From Atrina japonica (Eukaryota; Mollusca; Bivalvia; Pterioida; Pinnidae), in contig BROG01000441.1 of assembly GCA_030159075.1 (NCBI GenBank), forward strand, positions 434,001 through 498,000: a stretch of 64,000 bases of DNA, read 5' to 3'. Within the stretch, counting starts at the first letter, position 1. Each line of letters begins with the position of its first letter. The notes below the pieces were generated by a model that was given only the letters and a program-made list of their open reading frames with translations, was not told where the DNA came from and ran no database searches. Both the position numbers and the translations under genes were made by a program. Of this stretch, positions 1 through 12,689 are shown piece after piece.

Positions 1-215
1 AGAACCAAAATGCAATGTGTCAATTTCAACCAAACTTGGCAGGTAATATTTTCATGTGAAGCTGTACAAAGTTTGTGAAAGAAAATGTCCAAAAAGGACA
101 AACTTTGGTTGGTCTTTAAAATCTTCTCATGGAGCAGTGATCAGAGGACTTTCAAATTTTGTATACATAATAGTCAATATCTACAATATTTGTGGGAAAA
201 AACAAACCAAACTAC
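1..215. other. Left flank of the tandem array, repeat-like, non-coding
   Basis: No credible gene is visible. The stretch carries the phrase CAACCAAACTTGGCAGG, which reappears in related form near 49.79 kb and 50.20 kb (CCAAGTTTGGTT, CCAAGTCTGGTT), so it is probably a relic of another dispersed repeat. It ends where the 4 kb repeat begins with AATTCGTATCGAATACG. Confidence 0.4.
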
Positions 216-638
216 AATTCGTATCGAATACGAATACGATGGGCTTTCCAGAACGATTTGAATTCAAAAAGAAACCAATTTTGTTTTGTTGAGAAATGAA
301 ATATCTCAAGATTTTTAACAAAGACTTATTTAATGAAATTAACATGACATTTAGATAGTTTGGAAAGTGGAGGAGCTTCGTTTTATTTCATTGAAGTATA
401 TATTATCAGCGTTATATAAAGCTTAACAAGTGTTATTCATCGCTGATATGAATAGAAGACTTTTTATACATAAAATACAGAAATGTTTCGCTGAGGTGAT
501 AAATGCGAAATCCGAAACATCTTGGTACAAAATGGATGTAGGGACGAAAAACACCCCTTTGATTAACGATGCCTTTTAACTCCTATTTATTGTTTTCCGA
601 AATCATAATCATATGTCTGGCATAAATGATAAAACTAC

Positions 639-642
<4 letters not shown>

Positions 643-682
<40 letters not shown>
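643..682. repeat. (CT)20 microsatellite, copy 1 first block
   Basis: Pure CT run followed by a segment (GCGTATGA..TTTGAGGCGAA) that recurs after each CT block of the array. On the minus strand it gives a spurious Arg-Glu repeat reading frame. Confidence 0.95.
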
Positions 683-684
<2 letters not shown>

Positions 685-1133
685 GTATGATTTTGAGGCG
701 AACAGATAAAAAGCCGTTTCACGGCCGATATTTGTTTTCCGTATGCGTGAATAATAATAATTAAAAAATCGATAATCACTTTTGTGTATAGGGGCGTATG
801 TGTTTTTTACTCTAAAGCCCGTCACATTGTCTACCCGCTCTAATACATATCGGGTTTGGTTCTCGGGGAGGGCTAGCCTCTATACTTAGTAAACATTAGT
901 ACTGTCTGCCCGTCAGTCCGTATTGTAAATAAATGTTTGTTTGTTCATGTCGGAAACAATTCTTAATGAGTATATTTGCGTGTTTTTTCGGTCTGTGACT
1001 AATTCTTCTTTCTATTAATTCTACGCATTTTCTTAAAATAGTTTTACACATTTTTCTTTATTACAAAACTTTTACTGTTTATTTTTAGCAATTCAAGGGC
1101 ATACAGCCCTTTCGCCCTCATAAATCCGCTACT

Positions 1134-1134
<1 letters not shown>

Positions 1135-1173
<39 letters not shown>
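1135..1173. repeat. (CT)n microsatellite, copy 1 second block
   Basis: Second CT run of copy 1. The ~350-490 bp block containing it is a duplication of the block around 643-994. Confidence 0.95.
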
Positions 1174-1177
<4 letters not shown>

Positions 1178-1693
1178 TGAATTTGAGGCGAATAGATAAA
1201 AAGCCGTTTGACGGCCGATATTTGTTTTCCGTATGCGTGAACAATAATAATTAAAAAAATCGATAATCTCTTTTGTGTATAGGGGCGTATGTGTTTTTAC
1301 TATAAGCCCGTCACATTGTCTACCCGCTCTAATACATATCGGTTTGGTTCTCGGGAGGGCTAGCCTCTATACTTAGTAAGCATTAGTACTGTCTACCCGT
1401 CAGTCCGAATTGTAAATATATGTTTGTTTGTTCATGTCGGAAACAATTCTTAATGAGTATATTTGCGTGTTTTTCGGTCTGTGTGTCTGTCAATGTGTCT
1501 GTCCGTTAGTCAGTCCGCTTGTCTCTGTGTCTTCATATGTAAATTATGTATGTATGTGTCTCTGTCTTCATTTGTAAATTATGTATGTTTGTTTGTGTCA
1601 GGGAAAATCGGTACTATTTATAGTCCTATAAATGTGTGCGTGCGTTTATTATTTTTCCGTAAGTGTGTCTGTGTTTTAGTCAGTGTATAAAAT

Positions 1694-2186
1694 TGATTAA
1701 ATTGAAAGTTTATGTATATTTTCTTTGCATAATTCCCGACATAGCTGCTATAATATTTCCTATACTATTTTTGTTTGTTTATTAAAAAAAGAAAATTACT
1801 ACTATGAGTTTTTGAGACGGTCCCTCTACTTTTGAAATTCGGAAACCCGTAGATATATTTTACTGCATCCAAACACATTAACATGCTTAATGGGGATAGC
1901 TCCTTGGCTCCTGGGTCTATGCGTAGGGAACTTTTGCTCGATTAAATTCAAACTTTATGTATATTTTCTTTGCATAATTCCCGACATAGCTGTTATAATA
2001 TTTTCCTATACTATTTTTGTTTGTTTATTAAAAAAAGAAAATTTACTACTATGAGTTTTTTGAGACGGTCCCTCTACTTTTGAAATTCGGAAACCCGTAG
2101 ATATATTTTACTGCATCCAAACACATCACATGCTTAATGGGGATAGCTCCTTGGCTCCTGGGTCTATGCGTAGGGAACTTTTGCTC
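1694..2186 (+). repeat. Two ~247 bp direct repeats inside copy 1
   Basis: Units run from GATTAAATTGAAAGTTTATG to GGGAACTTTTGCTCG, with the junction near 1939. Each contains GAGACGGTCCCTCTAC and CATGCTTAATGGGG. GAGACGGTCCCTCTAC also recurs once further downstream in each 4 kb copy. Confidence 0.9.
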
Positions 2187-4548
2187 GATTAATTTGAAAC
2201 TTTATGTATATTTTCTTTTACACCACACACGCGCCGGCAGTGGGGGGCTAAACCGACTTTAAGCCCCAATTTTCAACATCTATGCCGATCTTTGCAAAAA
2301 AAATTGGGGGGGCTAAGCCCCCCCCCTAGCCCGCCCCCGGCTCCGACGCCTATGTACCCCCGCCCCAACATTTTTGACGAAGGTAGCACTTAAACTTAAA
2401 GATAAAATTCACTTTTCAAAACTTCTTAACCAGACAGACAGACGGACAGACAGACGGACAGCAAACGGACAGACAGACGGACAATGTGATTCCTATATAC
2501 CCCCAAATCTGTTTGCGGGGTATATAACAATGTTAGAACAGATGTAATTAAAATGAGAGGAAATAATTCCAACTAAATATATGATGATAACTAATGGGAA
2601 TATAACACGAATGGGTGTCCATACACTGAGTTTTTGAGACGGTCCCTCTACGACAACTTTTAAGGATTAAGGTTTTAAGAACAACTTTAACGTTTTATAT
2701 GATAAATTCAGAAATACTTTCATGTACTGTTTTTATTGTTCGAAAAAGACGAGTTTTCTCTGTCCTATATGTACTCTAACACACTATACACGAATTCTAA
2801 TTGGGACTCGTAATTATTTTTTGAACCAACACGTGCCGAAGATTCAGTAACTAATTCTGTAAAATATCTTAGTTTAATTCCCTACAGGAATCTCATACAT
2901 ATAGTTATCCAAAGAGTTTTAGTACACGAGATATTAAATAAAGAAAAATACTACATTTAACATAACAGAGTTTCCGCCCGACGAGTCTTGTTCAATCGTA
3001 TACGGTTTTTATTGATAATTTAGACCTGACTCAGCAAAAATTTCAGTATTCTTACCAGTTTATTACAAATCCTTAATTTTTGAAAGTGTGTTGTCTTTAC
3101 GAAACTTTTGATCGATTGATATGATGACCCGTCACTTTCTCTATCAGTTGGTAAAAAATTTGACGTTTTGCGTCAAACGTTATGACGTAATTACAGAAAA
3201 ACAAAAATTGGGGTTCGGATGTCGTAGTCCCTTTATTTTTTTTCAAAAACATTCCAAAAACTATACAGCGATGCACGTTTGCTTTGTCAATCGTTACTGA
3301 GAGTTTCAAATGAACTGATTCAAAATGACGTGAACAACCGTAGCACACGTAACGAAAATCGATGCACAGGCCTGCAACGTTTTACTTACAATTTCTTCAA
3401 AATCATCAATTTGAATTGAAGTATTTTAAATGTTTTCATAATAACTAAGTATGCGTAACATGTGATACGAAAAAATTCGAAATTCGAAAGAAGAGTGCAC
3501 GAGATATGTGCTAAGGACCGAAAAAGCGCATTTTTGGGTCAGAATTCTAAAGTACCAAATAGAAAATTCAGTCTGACACATTACAGAGATAAAAGACGTA
3601 CTTTCTCAACGTATTGTGTGAAAAAGAATTCAAAACGTTTGAAAAAACGTCAAAAACGTCGGATTTGAAAATTTACGTCAACGTCAAAATTTGACGTAGG
3701 GAAAAAATAAGACATTTTTTCAACACAAAAACGTGACAAAAATGCCCAAAAATGAACTTTGTTTTTCGAAATTCGGACGAAGTAAACAATTCGTGATTTT
3801 CGGCGAATTTTTCAATGCGAATATCTCGGAACCCTTAAGAGATATGCAAAAATGAAGTCGACCATGCATCCATCGTCTCAGTGAGGAGAATCTAAATCTC
3901 AATGCACAACGAAATCGCACGAATAATTTCTGCAAATTGAGACCTCATGATAAAATCACGAAGACAGGGGCGGGCCCCTATAGGGCCCAACATGGCTGAC
4001 CCAAAAAGTTCGCAGCACATCCTCGGAAGAGAACGAATAAGAACACGTATAGAAAGTTTGAGTGAAACGTACCAATTTTGTTAAATCGTGGTGACAGGAA
4101 AAATAATAATAATAATAATAACTAGAATTCGTATCGAATACGAATACGATGGGCTTTCCAGAACGATTTGAATTCAAAAAGAAACCAATTTTGTTTTGTT
4201 GAGAAATGAAATATCTCAAGATTTTTTACAAAGACTTATTTTATTGAAAATAACATGACATTTAGATAGTTGGAAAGTGGAGGAGCTTCGTTTTATTTCA
4301 GTGAAGTATATATTATCAGCGTTATATAAAGCTTAACAAGTGTTATTCATCGCTGATATGAATAGAAGACTTTTTATACATAAAATACAGAAATGTTTCG
4401 CTGAGGTGATAAATGCGAAATCCGACAACATCTTGGTACAAAATGGATGTAGGGACGAAAACACCCCTTTGATTAACGATGCCTTTTAACTCCTATTTAT
4501 TGTTTTCCGAAATCATAATCATATGTCTGGCATAAATGATAAAACTAC

Positions 4549-4552
<4 letters not shown>

Positions 4553-4625
<73 letters not shown>
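4553..4625. repeat. (CT)n microsatellite, copy 2 first block
   Basis: About 73 bp, nearly twice the 40 bp of the equivalent tract in copy 1. Confidence 0.95.
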
Positions 4626-4628
<3 letters not shown>

Positions 4629-5054
4629 GTATGAATTTGAGGCGAACAGATAAAAAGCCGTTTCACGGCCGATATTTGTTTTTCCGTATGCGTGAATAAT
4701 AATAATTAAAAAAATCGATAATCACTTTTGTGTATAGGGCCGTATGTGTTTTTACTCTAAGCCCGTCACATTGTCTACCCGCTCTAATACATATCGGTTT
4801 GGTTCTCGGGGAGGGCTAGCCTCTATACTTAGTAAACATTAGTACTGTCTGCCCGTCAGTCCGTTTGTTCATGTCGGAAACAATTCTTAATGAGTATATT
4901 TGCGTGTTTTTCGGTCTGTGACTAATTCTTCTTTCTATTAATTCTACGCATTTTCTTAAAATAGTTTTACACATTTTTCTTTATTACAAAACTTTTACTG
5001 TTTATTTTAGCATTCAAGGGCATACAGCCCTTTCGCCCTCATAAATCCGCTACT

Positions 5055-5055
<1 letters not shown>

Positions 5056-5119
<64 letters not shown>
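5056..5119. repeat. (CT)n microsatellite, copy 2 second block
   Basis: About 64 bp, longer than the 39 bp equivalent in copy 1. Confidence 0.95.
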
Positions 5120-5121
<2 letters not shown>

Positions 5122-5654
5122 GTATGAATTTGAGGCGAATAGATAAAAAGCCCGTTTGAACGGCCGATATTTGTTTCCGTATGCGTGAATAATAATAATT
5201 AAAAAAATCGATAATCTCTAATCTCTTTTGTGTATAGGGGCGTATGTGTTTTTTACTATAAGTCCCGTCACATTGTCTACCCGCTCTAATACATATCGGT
5301 TTGGTTTCTCGGGGAGGGCTAGCCTCTATACTTAGTAAGCATTAGTACTGTCTACCCGTCAGTCCGAATTGTAAATATATGTTTGTTTGTTCATAGTCGG
5401 AAACAATTCTTAATGAGTATATTTGCGTGTTTTTCGGTCTGTGTGTCTGTCAATGTGTCTGTCCGTTAGTCAGTCCGCTTGTCTCTGTGTCTTCATATGT
5501 AAATTATGTATGTATGTGTCTCTGTCTTCATTTGTAAATTATGTATGTTTGTTTGTGTCGGGGAAAATCGGTACTATTTATAGTCCTATAAATGTGTGCG
5601 TGCGTTTATTATTTTTCCGTAAGTGTGTCTGTGTTTTAGTCAGTGTATAAAATT

Positions 5655-6148
5655 GATTAAATTGAAAGTTTTATGTATATTTTCTTTGCATAATTCCCGA
5701 CATAGCTGTTATAATATTTCCTATACTATTTTTGTTTGTTTATTAAAAAAAGAAAATTACTACTACGAGTTTTTGAGACGGTCCCTCTACTTTTGAAATT
5801 CGGAAACCCGTAGATATATTTTACTGCATCCAAACACATCAACATGCTTAATGGGGATAGCTCCTTGGCTCCCTGGGTCTATGCGTAGGGAACTTTTGCT
5901 CGATTAAATTCAAACTTTATGTATATTTTCTTTGCATAATTCCCCACATAGCTGTTATAATATTTCCTATACTATTTTTGTTTGTTTATTAAAAAAAGAA
6001 AATTACTACTACGAGTTTTTGAGACGGTCCCTCTACTTTTGAAATTCGGAAACCCGTAGATATATTTTACTGCATCCAAACACATCAACATGCTTAATGG
6101 GGATAGCTCCTTGGCTCCTGGGTCTATGCGTAGGGAACTTTTGCTCGA
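5655..6148 (+). repeat. Two ~247 bp direct repeats inside copy 2
   Basis: Same unit as in copy 1, junction near 5902. Confidence 0.9.
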
Positions 6149-8049
6149 TTAAATTGAAACTTTATGTATATTTTTCTTAACACACACGCGCCGGCAGTGG
6201 GGGGGGGCTAAACCGACTTTAAGCCCCAATTTTCAACATCTATGCCGATCTTTGCAAAAAAAATTGGGGGGCTAAGCCCCCCCCCCCTAGCCCGCCCCCG
6301 GCTCCGACGCCTATGTACCCCCGCCCCAACTTTTTTGACGAAGGTAGCACTTAAACTTAAAGATAAATTCACTTTTCAAAACTTCTTAACCAGACAGACA
6401 GACGGACAGACAGACGGACAGACAGACGGACAATGTCATTCCTATATACCCCTCAAATCTGTTTGCGGGGTATATAACAATGTTAGAACAGATGTAAATT
6501 AAAATGAGAGGAAATAATTCCAACTAAATATATGATGATAACTAATGGCAATATAACACGAATGGGTGTCCATACACTGAGTTTTTGAGACGGTCCCTCT
6601 ACGACAACTTTTAAGGATTAAGGTTTTAAGAACAACTTTAACGTTTTATATGATAAATTCAGAAATACTTTCATGTACTGTTTTTATTGTTCGAAAAAGA
6701 CGAGTTTTCTCTGTCCTATATGTACTCTAACACACTATACACGAATTCTAATTGGGACTCGTAATTATTCTTTGAACCAACACGTGCCGAAGATTCAGTA
6801 ACTAATTCTGTAAAATATCTTAGTTTAATTCCCTACAGGAATCTCATACATATAGTTATCCAAAGAGTTTTAGTACACGAGATATTAAATAAAGAAAAAT
6901 ACTACATTTAACATAACAGAGTTTCCGCCCGACGAGTCTTGTTCAATCGTATACGGTTTTTATTGATAATTTAGACATGAGTCAGCAAAATTTCACTATT
7001 CTTACCAGTTTATACAAATCCTTAATTTTTGAAAGTGTGTTGTCTTTACGAAACTTTTGATCCATTGATATGATGACCCGTCACTTTCTCTATCAGTTGG
7101 TAAAAAATTTGACGTTTTGCGTCAAACGTTATGACGTAATTACAGAAAAACAAAAATTGGGTTCGGATGTCGTAGTCCCTTTATTTTTTTTCAAAACACA
7201 TTCCAAAAACAATACAGCGATGCACGTTTGCTTTGTCAATCGTTACTGAGAGTTTCAAAATGAACTGATTCAAAATGACGTGAACAACCGACCGTAGCAC
7301 ACGTAACGAAAATCGATGCACAGGCCTGCAACGTTTTACTTACAATTTCTTCAAAATCATCAATTTGAATTGAAGTATTTTAAATGTTTTCATAATAACT
7401 AAGTATGCGTAACATGTGATACGAAAAAATTCGAAATTCGAAAGAAGAGTGCACGAGATATGTGCTAAGGACCGAAAAAGCGCATTTTGGGTCAGAATTC
7501 TAAAGTACCAAATAGAAAATTCAGTCTGACACATTACAGAGATAAAAGACGTACTTTCTCAACGTATTGTATGAAAAAGAATTCAAAACGTTCGAAAAAA
7601 CGTCAAAAACGTCGGATTTGAAAATTTACGTCAACGTCAAAATTTGACGTAGGAAAATAATAAGACATTTTTTCAACACAATACGGGACAAAATGCCCAA
7701 AAATGAACTTTGTTTTTCGAAATTCGGACGAAGTAAACAATTCGTGATTTTCGGCGAATTTTCAATGCGAATATCTCGGAACCCTTAAGAGATATGCAAA
7801 AATGAAGTCGACTATGCATCCTCGTCTCAGTGAGGAGAATCTAAATCTCAATGCACAACGAAATCGCACGAATAATTTCTGCAAATTGAGACCTCATGAT
7901 AAAATCACGAAGACAGGGCGGGCCCCTATAGGGCCCAACATGGCTGACCCAAAAAGTTCGCAGCACATCCTCGGAAGAGAACGAATAAGAACACGTATAG
8001 AAAGTTTGAGTGAAACGTACCAATTTTGTTAAATCGTGGTGACAGGAAA

Positions 8050-8093
<44 letters not shown>

Positions 8094-8114
8094 GAATAAA
8101 CACGACAATAACAA

Positions 8115-8145
8115 TAGGGTTTTCCACTAGTAGTGGAAAGCCCTA
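8115..8145. repeat. Terminal palindromic hairpin (TTCCACTAGTAGTGGAA type)
   Basis: Near-perfect palindrome, left arm GGGTTTTCCACTA and right arm TAGTGGAAAGCCC, followed by TAATAA. The right arm TGGAAAGCCC mirrors GGGCTTTCCA near the 5' end of each 4 kb element. Preceded by a conserved AACACGACAATAACAAT. Confidence 0.85.
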
Positions 8146-8173
8146 ATAATAAGAATAAACACGACAATAACAA

Positions 8174-8204
8174 TAGGGTTTTCCACTAGTAGTGGAAAGC
8201 CCTA
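8174..8204. repeat. Terminal palindromic hairpin, exact second copy
   Basis: Identical to the hairpin at 8115-8145, 59 bp downstream, together with the same leader. The 3' terminus has been duplicated. Confidence 0.85.
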
Positions 8205-9277
8205 ATAATAACTAGAATTCGTATCGAATACGAATACGATGGGCTTTCCAGAACGATTTGAATTCAAAAAGAAACCAATTTTGTTTTGTTGAGAAATGAA
8301 ATATCTCAAGATTTTTAACAAAGACTTATTTTATTGAAAATAACATGACATTAAATAGTTGGAAAGTGGAGGAGCTTCGTTTTATTTCAGTGAAGTATAT
8401 ATTATCAGCGTTATATAAAGCTTAACAAGTGTTATTCATCGCTGATATGAATAGAAGACTTTTTATACATAAAATACAGAAATGTTTCGCTGAGGTGATA
8501 AATGCGAAATCCGAAACATCTTGGTACAAAATGGATGTAGGGACGAGACGAAACACCCCTTTGATTAACGATGCCTTTAAATATAGGCGACTGGATGAGA
8601 AATAATCGCCGAAAAAATTCTGAAAATGGCGTATGTTTCACTGAATATGTTTAGATACACTTTGATATAGGCTATCAAAAAATATAGTCCTTATTTACCA
8701 ATTTTTTTCTGTCCTTTATGTGCTTAACAGGTTCGTCGGAACGAAATTGGGAGGGGGAGGGGGCTGGTGGTTGAAGAAAAATCGCAGAGCGGATCGAGAC
8801 TGGAAATGTTTTAATACAGAACACATGAAAATTGATAAATACTCACTATTTGATTATATATTCATGACATATATTTAATTGTCAAAATAAAAAAAAAAGT
8901 AGGGGCGGATCCAGGTTTTAATATTAGGGGTGGCAAAATTATCTCAATCATTACAGTTTGAAATATGCCGTTATGCGTCTCAGAATTTTCACTGAGCATA
9001 TATAGATTATTAGAAAAAAAGCTGTGGTTTGAATTTCATTTTAAAATATAAAAACGATCGGAATCTCGTGCATTTCAAGAGTACCTTACATCCACGGTTG
9101 AGGTTCTGAAAAGTTCGTCGTATATGTATCGGATACAAATTCTTCTTTCTATTAATTCTACGTATTTTCTTAAAATAGTTTTACACATTTTACACATTTT
9201 TCTTTATAACAAAACTTTTACTCTTTATTTTAGCATTCAAGGGAGTACACTCCTTTCGCCCTCATAAATCCGCTACT

Positions 9278-9278
<1 letters not shown>

Positions 9279-9330
<52 letters not shown>
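9279..9330. repeat. (CT)n microsatellite, copy 3
   Basis: The only CT block of copy 3. It corresponds to the second block of copies 1 and 2. Confidence 0.95.
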
Positions 9331-9332
<2 letters not shown>

Positions 9333-9861
9333 GTATGAATTTGAGGCGAATAGATAAAAAGCCGTTTGACGGCCGATATTTGTTTTCCCGTATGCGTGAA
9401 TAATAATAATTAAAAAAATCGATAATCTCTTTTGTGTATAGGGGCGTATGTGTTTTTACTATAAGCCCGTCACATTGTCTACCCGCGCATCTAATACATA
9501 TCGGTTTGGTTCTCGGGGAGGGCTAGCCTCTATACTTAGTAAGCATTAGTACTGTCTACCCGTCAGTCCGAATTGTAAATATATGTTTGTTTGTTCATGT
9601 CGGAAACAATTCTTAATGAGTATATTTGCGTGTTTTTCGGTCTGTGTGTCTGTCAATGTGTCTGTCCGTTAGTCAGTCCGCTTGTCTCTGTGTCTTCATA
9701 TGTAAATTATGTATGTATGTGTCTCTGTCTTCATTTGTAAAATTATGTATGTTTGTTTGTGTCGGGGAAAATCGGTACTATATTTTATAGTCCTATAAAT
9801 GTGTGCGTGCGTTTATTATTTTTCCGTAAGTGTGTCTGTCTTTTAGTCAGTGTATAAAATT

Positions 9862-10601
9862 GATTAAATTGAAAGTTTATGTATATTTTCTTTGCATAAT
9901 TCCCGACATAGCTGTTATAATATTTCCTATACTATTTTTTTTGTTTGTTTATTAAAAAAAGAAAATTACTACTACGAGTTTTTGAGACGGTCCCTCTACT
10001 TTTGAAATTCGGAAAAACCCGTAGATATATTTTACTGCATCCAAACACATCAACATGCTTAATGGGGATAGCTCCTGGCTCCTGGTCTATGCGTAGGGAA
10101 CTTTTGCTCGATTAAAATTCAAACTTTATGTATATTTTCTTTGCATAATTCCCGACATAGCTGTTATAATATTTCCTATACTATTTTTGTTTGTTTATTA
10201 AAAAAAGAAAATTACTACTACGAGTTTTTGAGACGGTCCCTCTACTTTTGAAATTCGGAAACCCGTAGATATATTTTACTGCATCCAAACACATCAACAT
10301 GCTTAATGGGGATAGCTCCTTGGCTCCTGGGTCTATGCGTAGGGAACTTTTGCTCGATTAAATTCAAACTTTATGTATATTTTCTTTGCATAATTCCCGA
10401 CATAGCTGTTATAATATTTCCTATACTATTTTTTGTTTGTTTATTAAAAAAGAAAATTACTACTACGAGTTTTTGAGACGGTCCTCTACTTTTGAAATTC
10501 GGAAACCCGTAGATATAATTTTACTGCATCCAAACACATCAACATGCTTAATGGGGATAGCTCCTTGGCTCCTGGGTCTATGCGTAGGGAACTTTTGCTC
10601 G
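9862..10601 (+). repeat. Three ~247 bp direct repeats inside copy 3
   Basis: Same unit, three times (junctions near 10109 and 10357). Unit number therefore varies between copies. Confidence 0.9.
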
Positions 10602-12689
10602 ATTAAATTGAAACTTTATGTATATTTTTCTTTACACACACGCGCCGGCAGTGGGGGGCTAAACCGACTTTAAGCCCCAATTTCAACATCTATGCCGATC
10701 TTTGCAAAAAAAGTGGGGGGGCTAAGCCCCCCTCCTAGCCCGCCCCCGGCTTCGACGCCTATGTACCCACCCCGCCCCAACTTTTTTGACGAAGGTAGCA
10801 CTTAAACTTAAAGATAAATTCACTTTTCAAAACTTCTTAACCAGACAGACAGACGGACAGACAGACGGACAGCAAACGGACAGACAGACGGACAATGTGA
10901 TTCCTATATACCCCCAAATCTGTTTGCGGGGTATATAACAATGTTAGAACAGATGTAATTAAAATGAGAGGAAATAATTCCAACTAAATATATGATGATA
11001 ACTAATGGCAATATAACACGAATGGGTGTCCATACACTGAGTTTTTGAGACGGTCCCCTCTACGACAACTTTTAAGGATTAAGGTTTAAGAACAACTTTA
11101 ACGTTTTATATGATAAATTCAGAAATACTTTCATGTACTGTTTTTATTGTTCGAAAAAGACGAGTTTTCTCTGTCCTATATGTACTCTAACACACTATAC
11201 ACGAATTCTAATTGGGACTCGTAATTATTTTTTGAACCAACACGTGCCGAAGATTCAGTAACTAATTCTGTAAAATATCTTAGTTTAATTCCCTACAGGA
11301 ATCTCATACATACAGATATCCAAAGAGTTTTAGTACACGAGATATTAAATAAAGAAAAATACTACATTTAACATAACAGAGTTTCCGCCCGACGAGTGTT
11401 GTTCAATCGTATACGGTTTTTATTGATAATTTAGACATGACTCAGCAAAATTTCACTATTCTTACCAGTTTATACAAATCCTTAATTTTTGAAACTGTGT
11501 TGTCTTTACGAAACTTTTGATCGATTGATATAATGACCCGTCACTTTCTCTATCAGTTGGTAAAAAATTTGACGTTTTGCGTCAAACGTTATGACGTAAT
11601 TACAGAAAAAACAAAAATTGGGTTCGGATGTCGTAGTCCTTTATTTTTTTTTTTCAAAAACATTCCAAAAACTATACAGCGATGCACGTTTGCTTTGTCA
11701 ATCGTTACTGAGAGTTTCAAATGAACTGATTCAAAATGACGTGAACAACCGTAGCACACGTAACGAAAATCGATGCACAGGCCTGCAACGTTTTACTTAC
11801 AATTTCTTCAAAATCATCAATTTGAATTGAAGTATTTTAAATGTTTTCATAATAACTAAGTATGCGTAACATGTGATACGAAAAAATTCGAAATTCGAAA
11901 GAAGAGTGCACGAGATATGTGCTAAGGACCGAAAAAAAAGCGCATTTTGGGTCAGAATTCTAAAGTACCAAATAGAAAAATTCAGTCTGACACATTACAG
12001 AGATAAAAGACGTACTTTCTCAACGTATTGTGTGAAAAAGAATTCAAAACGTTCGAAAAAAACGTCAAAAACGTCGGATTTGAAAAATTTACGTCAAAGT
12101 CAAAATTTGACGTAGGAAAAAAATAAGACATTTTTTCAACACAAAACGTGACAAAATGCCCAAAAATGAACTTTGTTTTTCGAAATTCGGACGAAGTAAA
12201 ACATTCGTGATTTTCGGCGAATTTTCAATGCGATATCTCGGAACCCTTAAGAGATATGCAAAAATGAAGTCGACCATGCAATCCTCGTCTCAGTGAGGAG
12301 AATCTAAATCTCAATGCACAACGATATCGCACGAATAATTTTCTGCAAATTGAGACCTCATGATAAAATCACGAAGACAGGGCGGGCCCCTATAGGGCCC
12401 AACATGGCTGACCCAAAAAGTTCGCAGCACATCCTCGGAAGAGAACGAATAAGAACACGTATAGAAAGTTTGAGTGAAACGTACCAATTTTGTTAAATCG
12501 TGGTGACAGGAAAAATAATAATAATAATAATAATAAGAACTAGAGCTGAGCTTTTTGCTGAAGCAAAAAGGGGTCATCCGACCATAGCTGAGGCTACAGC
12601 TTTGATACAGCTTCAGCTGAGCAACAGAGCAAAGCTCAGAAGCTATGACCCTGAGACCGAAGTCCGATCCACAAAGACAATTTTTGATA

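Larger units (their letters stand above)
216..4125 (+). mobile_element. 4 kb Helentron-like element, copy 1 of 3
   Basis: First of three head-to-tail copies of one non-coding unit of about 3.9-4.3 kb. It opens with AATTCGTATCGAATACG, has GGGCTTTCCA about 30 bp in, and closes with GTGGTGACAGGAAAAA and a (TAA)n tract. In copy 2 the 3' end carries palindromes whose right arm TGGAAAGCCC is the exact reverse complement of GGGCTTTCCA. This subterminal inverted repeat is the hallmark of Helentrons and their non-autonomous derivatives. Copy 1 itself has the (TAA)n but no terminal palindrome. Inside are two (CT)n blocks, two ~247 bp direct repeats, a GACAGACGG microsatellite and a block rich in TGACG/CGTCA. 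No Rep/helicase ORF is present, so it would be non-autonomous. The periodicity is seen; the class is inferred. Confidence 0.6.
4126..8215 (+). mobile_element. 4 kb Helentron-like element, copy 2 of 3
   Basis: Full-length second copy, collinear with copy 1 and differing mostly by single-base indels in homopolymers and by longer (CT)n tracts. The 3' end is the most informative of the three. After an expanded (TAA)n run come two identical hairpins (8115-8145 and 8174-8204), each preceded by AACACGACAATAACAATAGGG. The next copy starts immediately afterwards at ACTAGAATTCG. No long ORF exists; short reading frames arise from CT and TAA tracts. Confidence 0.6.
8216..12535 (+). mobile_element. 4 kb Helentron-like element, copy 3 of 3 (rearranged)
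   Basis: Third copy in tandem. It matches the others from 8216 to about 8577, then carries roughly 560 bp unrelated to copies 1 and 2 (to about 9135), and rejoins at TTCTTCTTTCTATTAATTC. It has one (CT)n block instead of two, and three ~247 bp internal units instead of two. It ends in (TAA)n and abuts a different element at ACTAGAGCTGAGC. Confidence 0.58.

Noticed and set aside
583..1244. Minus-strand frames with long Arg-Glu repeats
   Set aside because: They are translations of the (CT)n microsatellites and have no independent support.
7841..8173. Minus-strand 110-codon frame with a poly-Tyr tract
   Set aside because: It arises from the (TAA)n tract and the terminal hairpins of a non-coding element; similar frames appear at the other copies.
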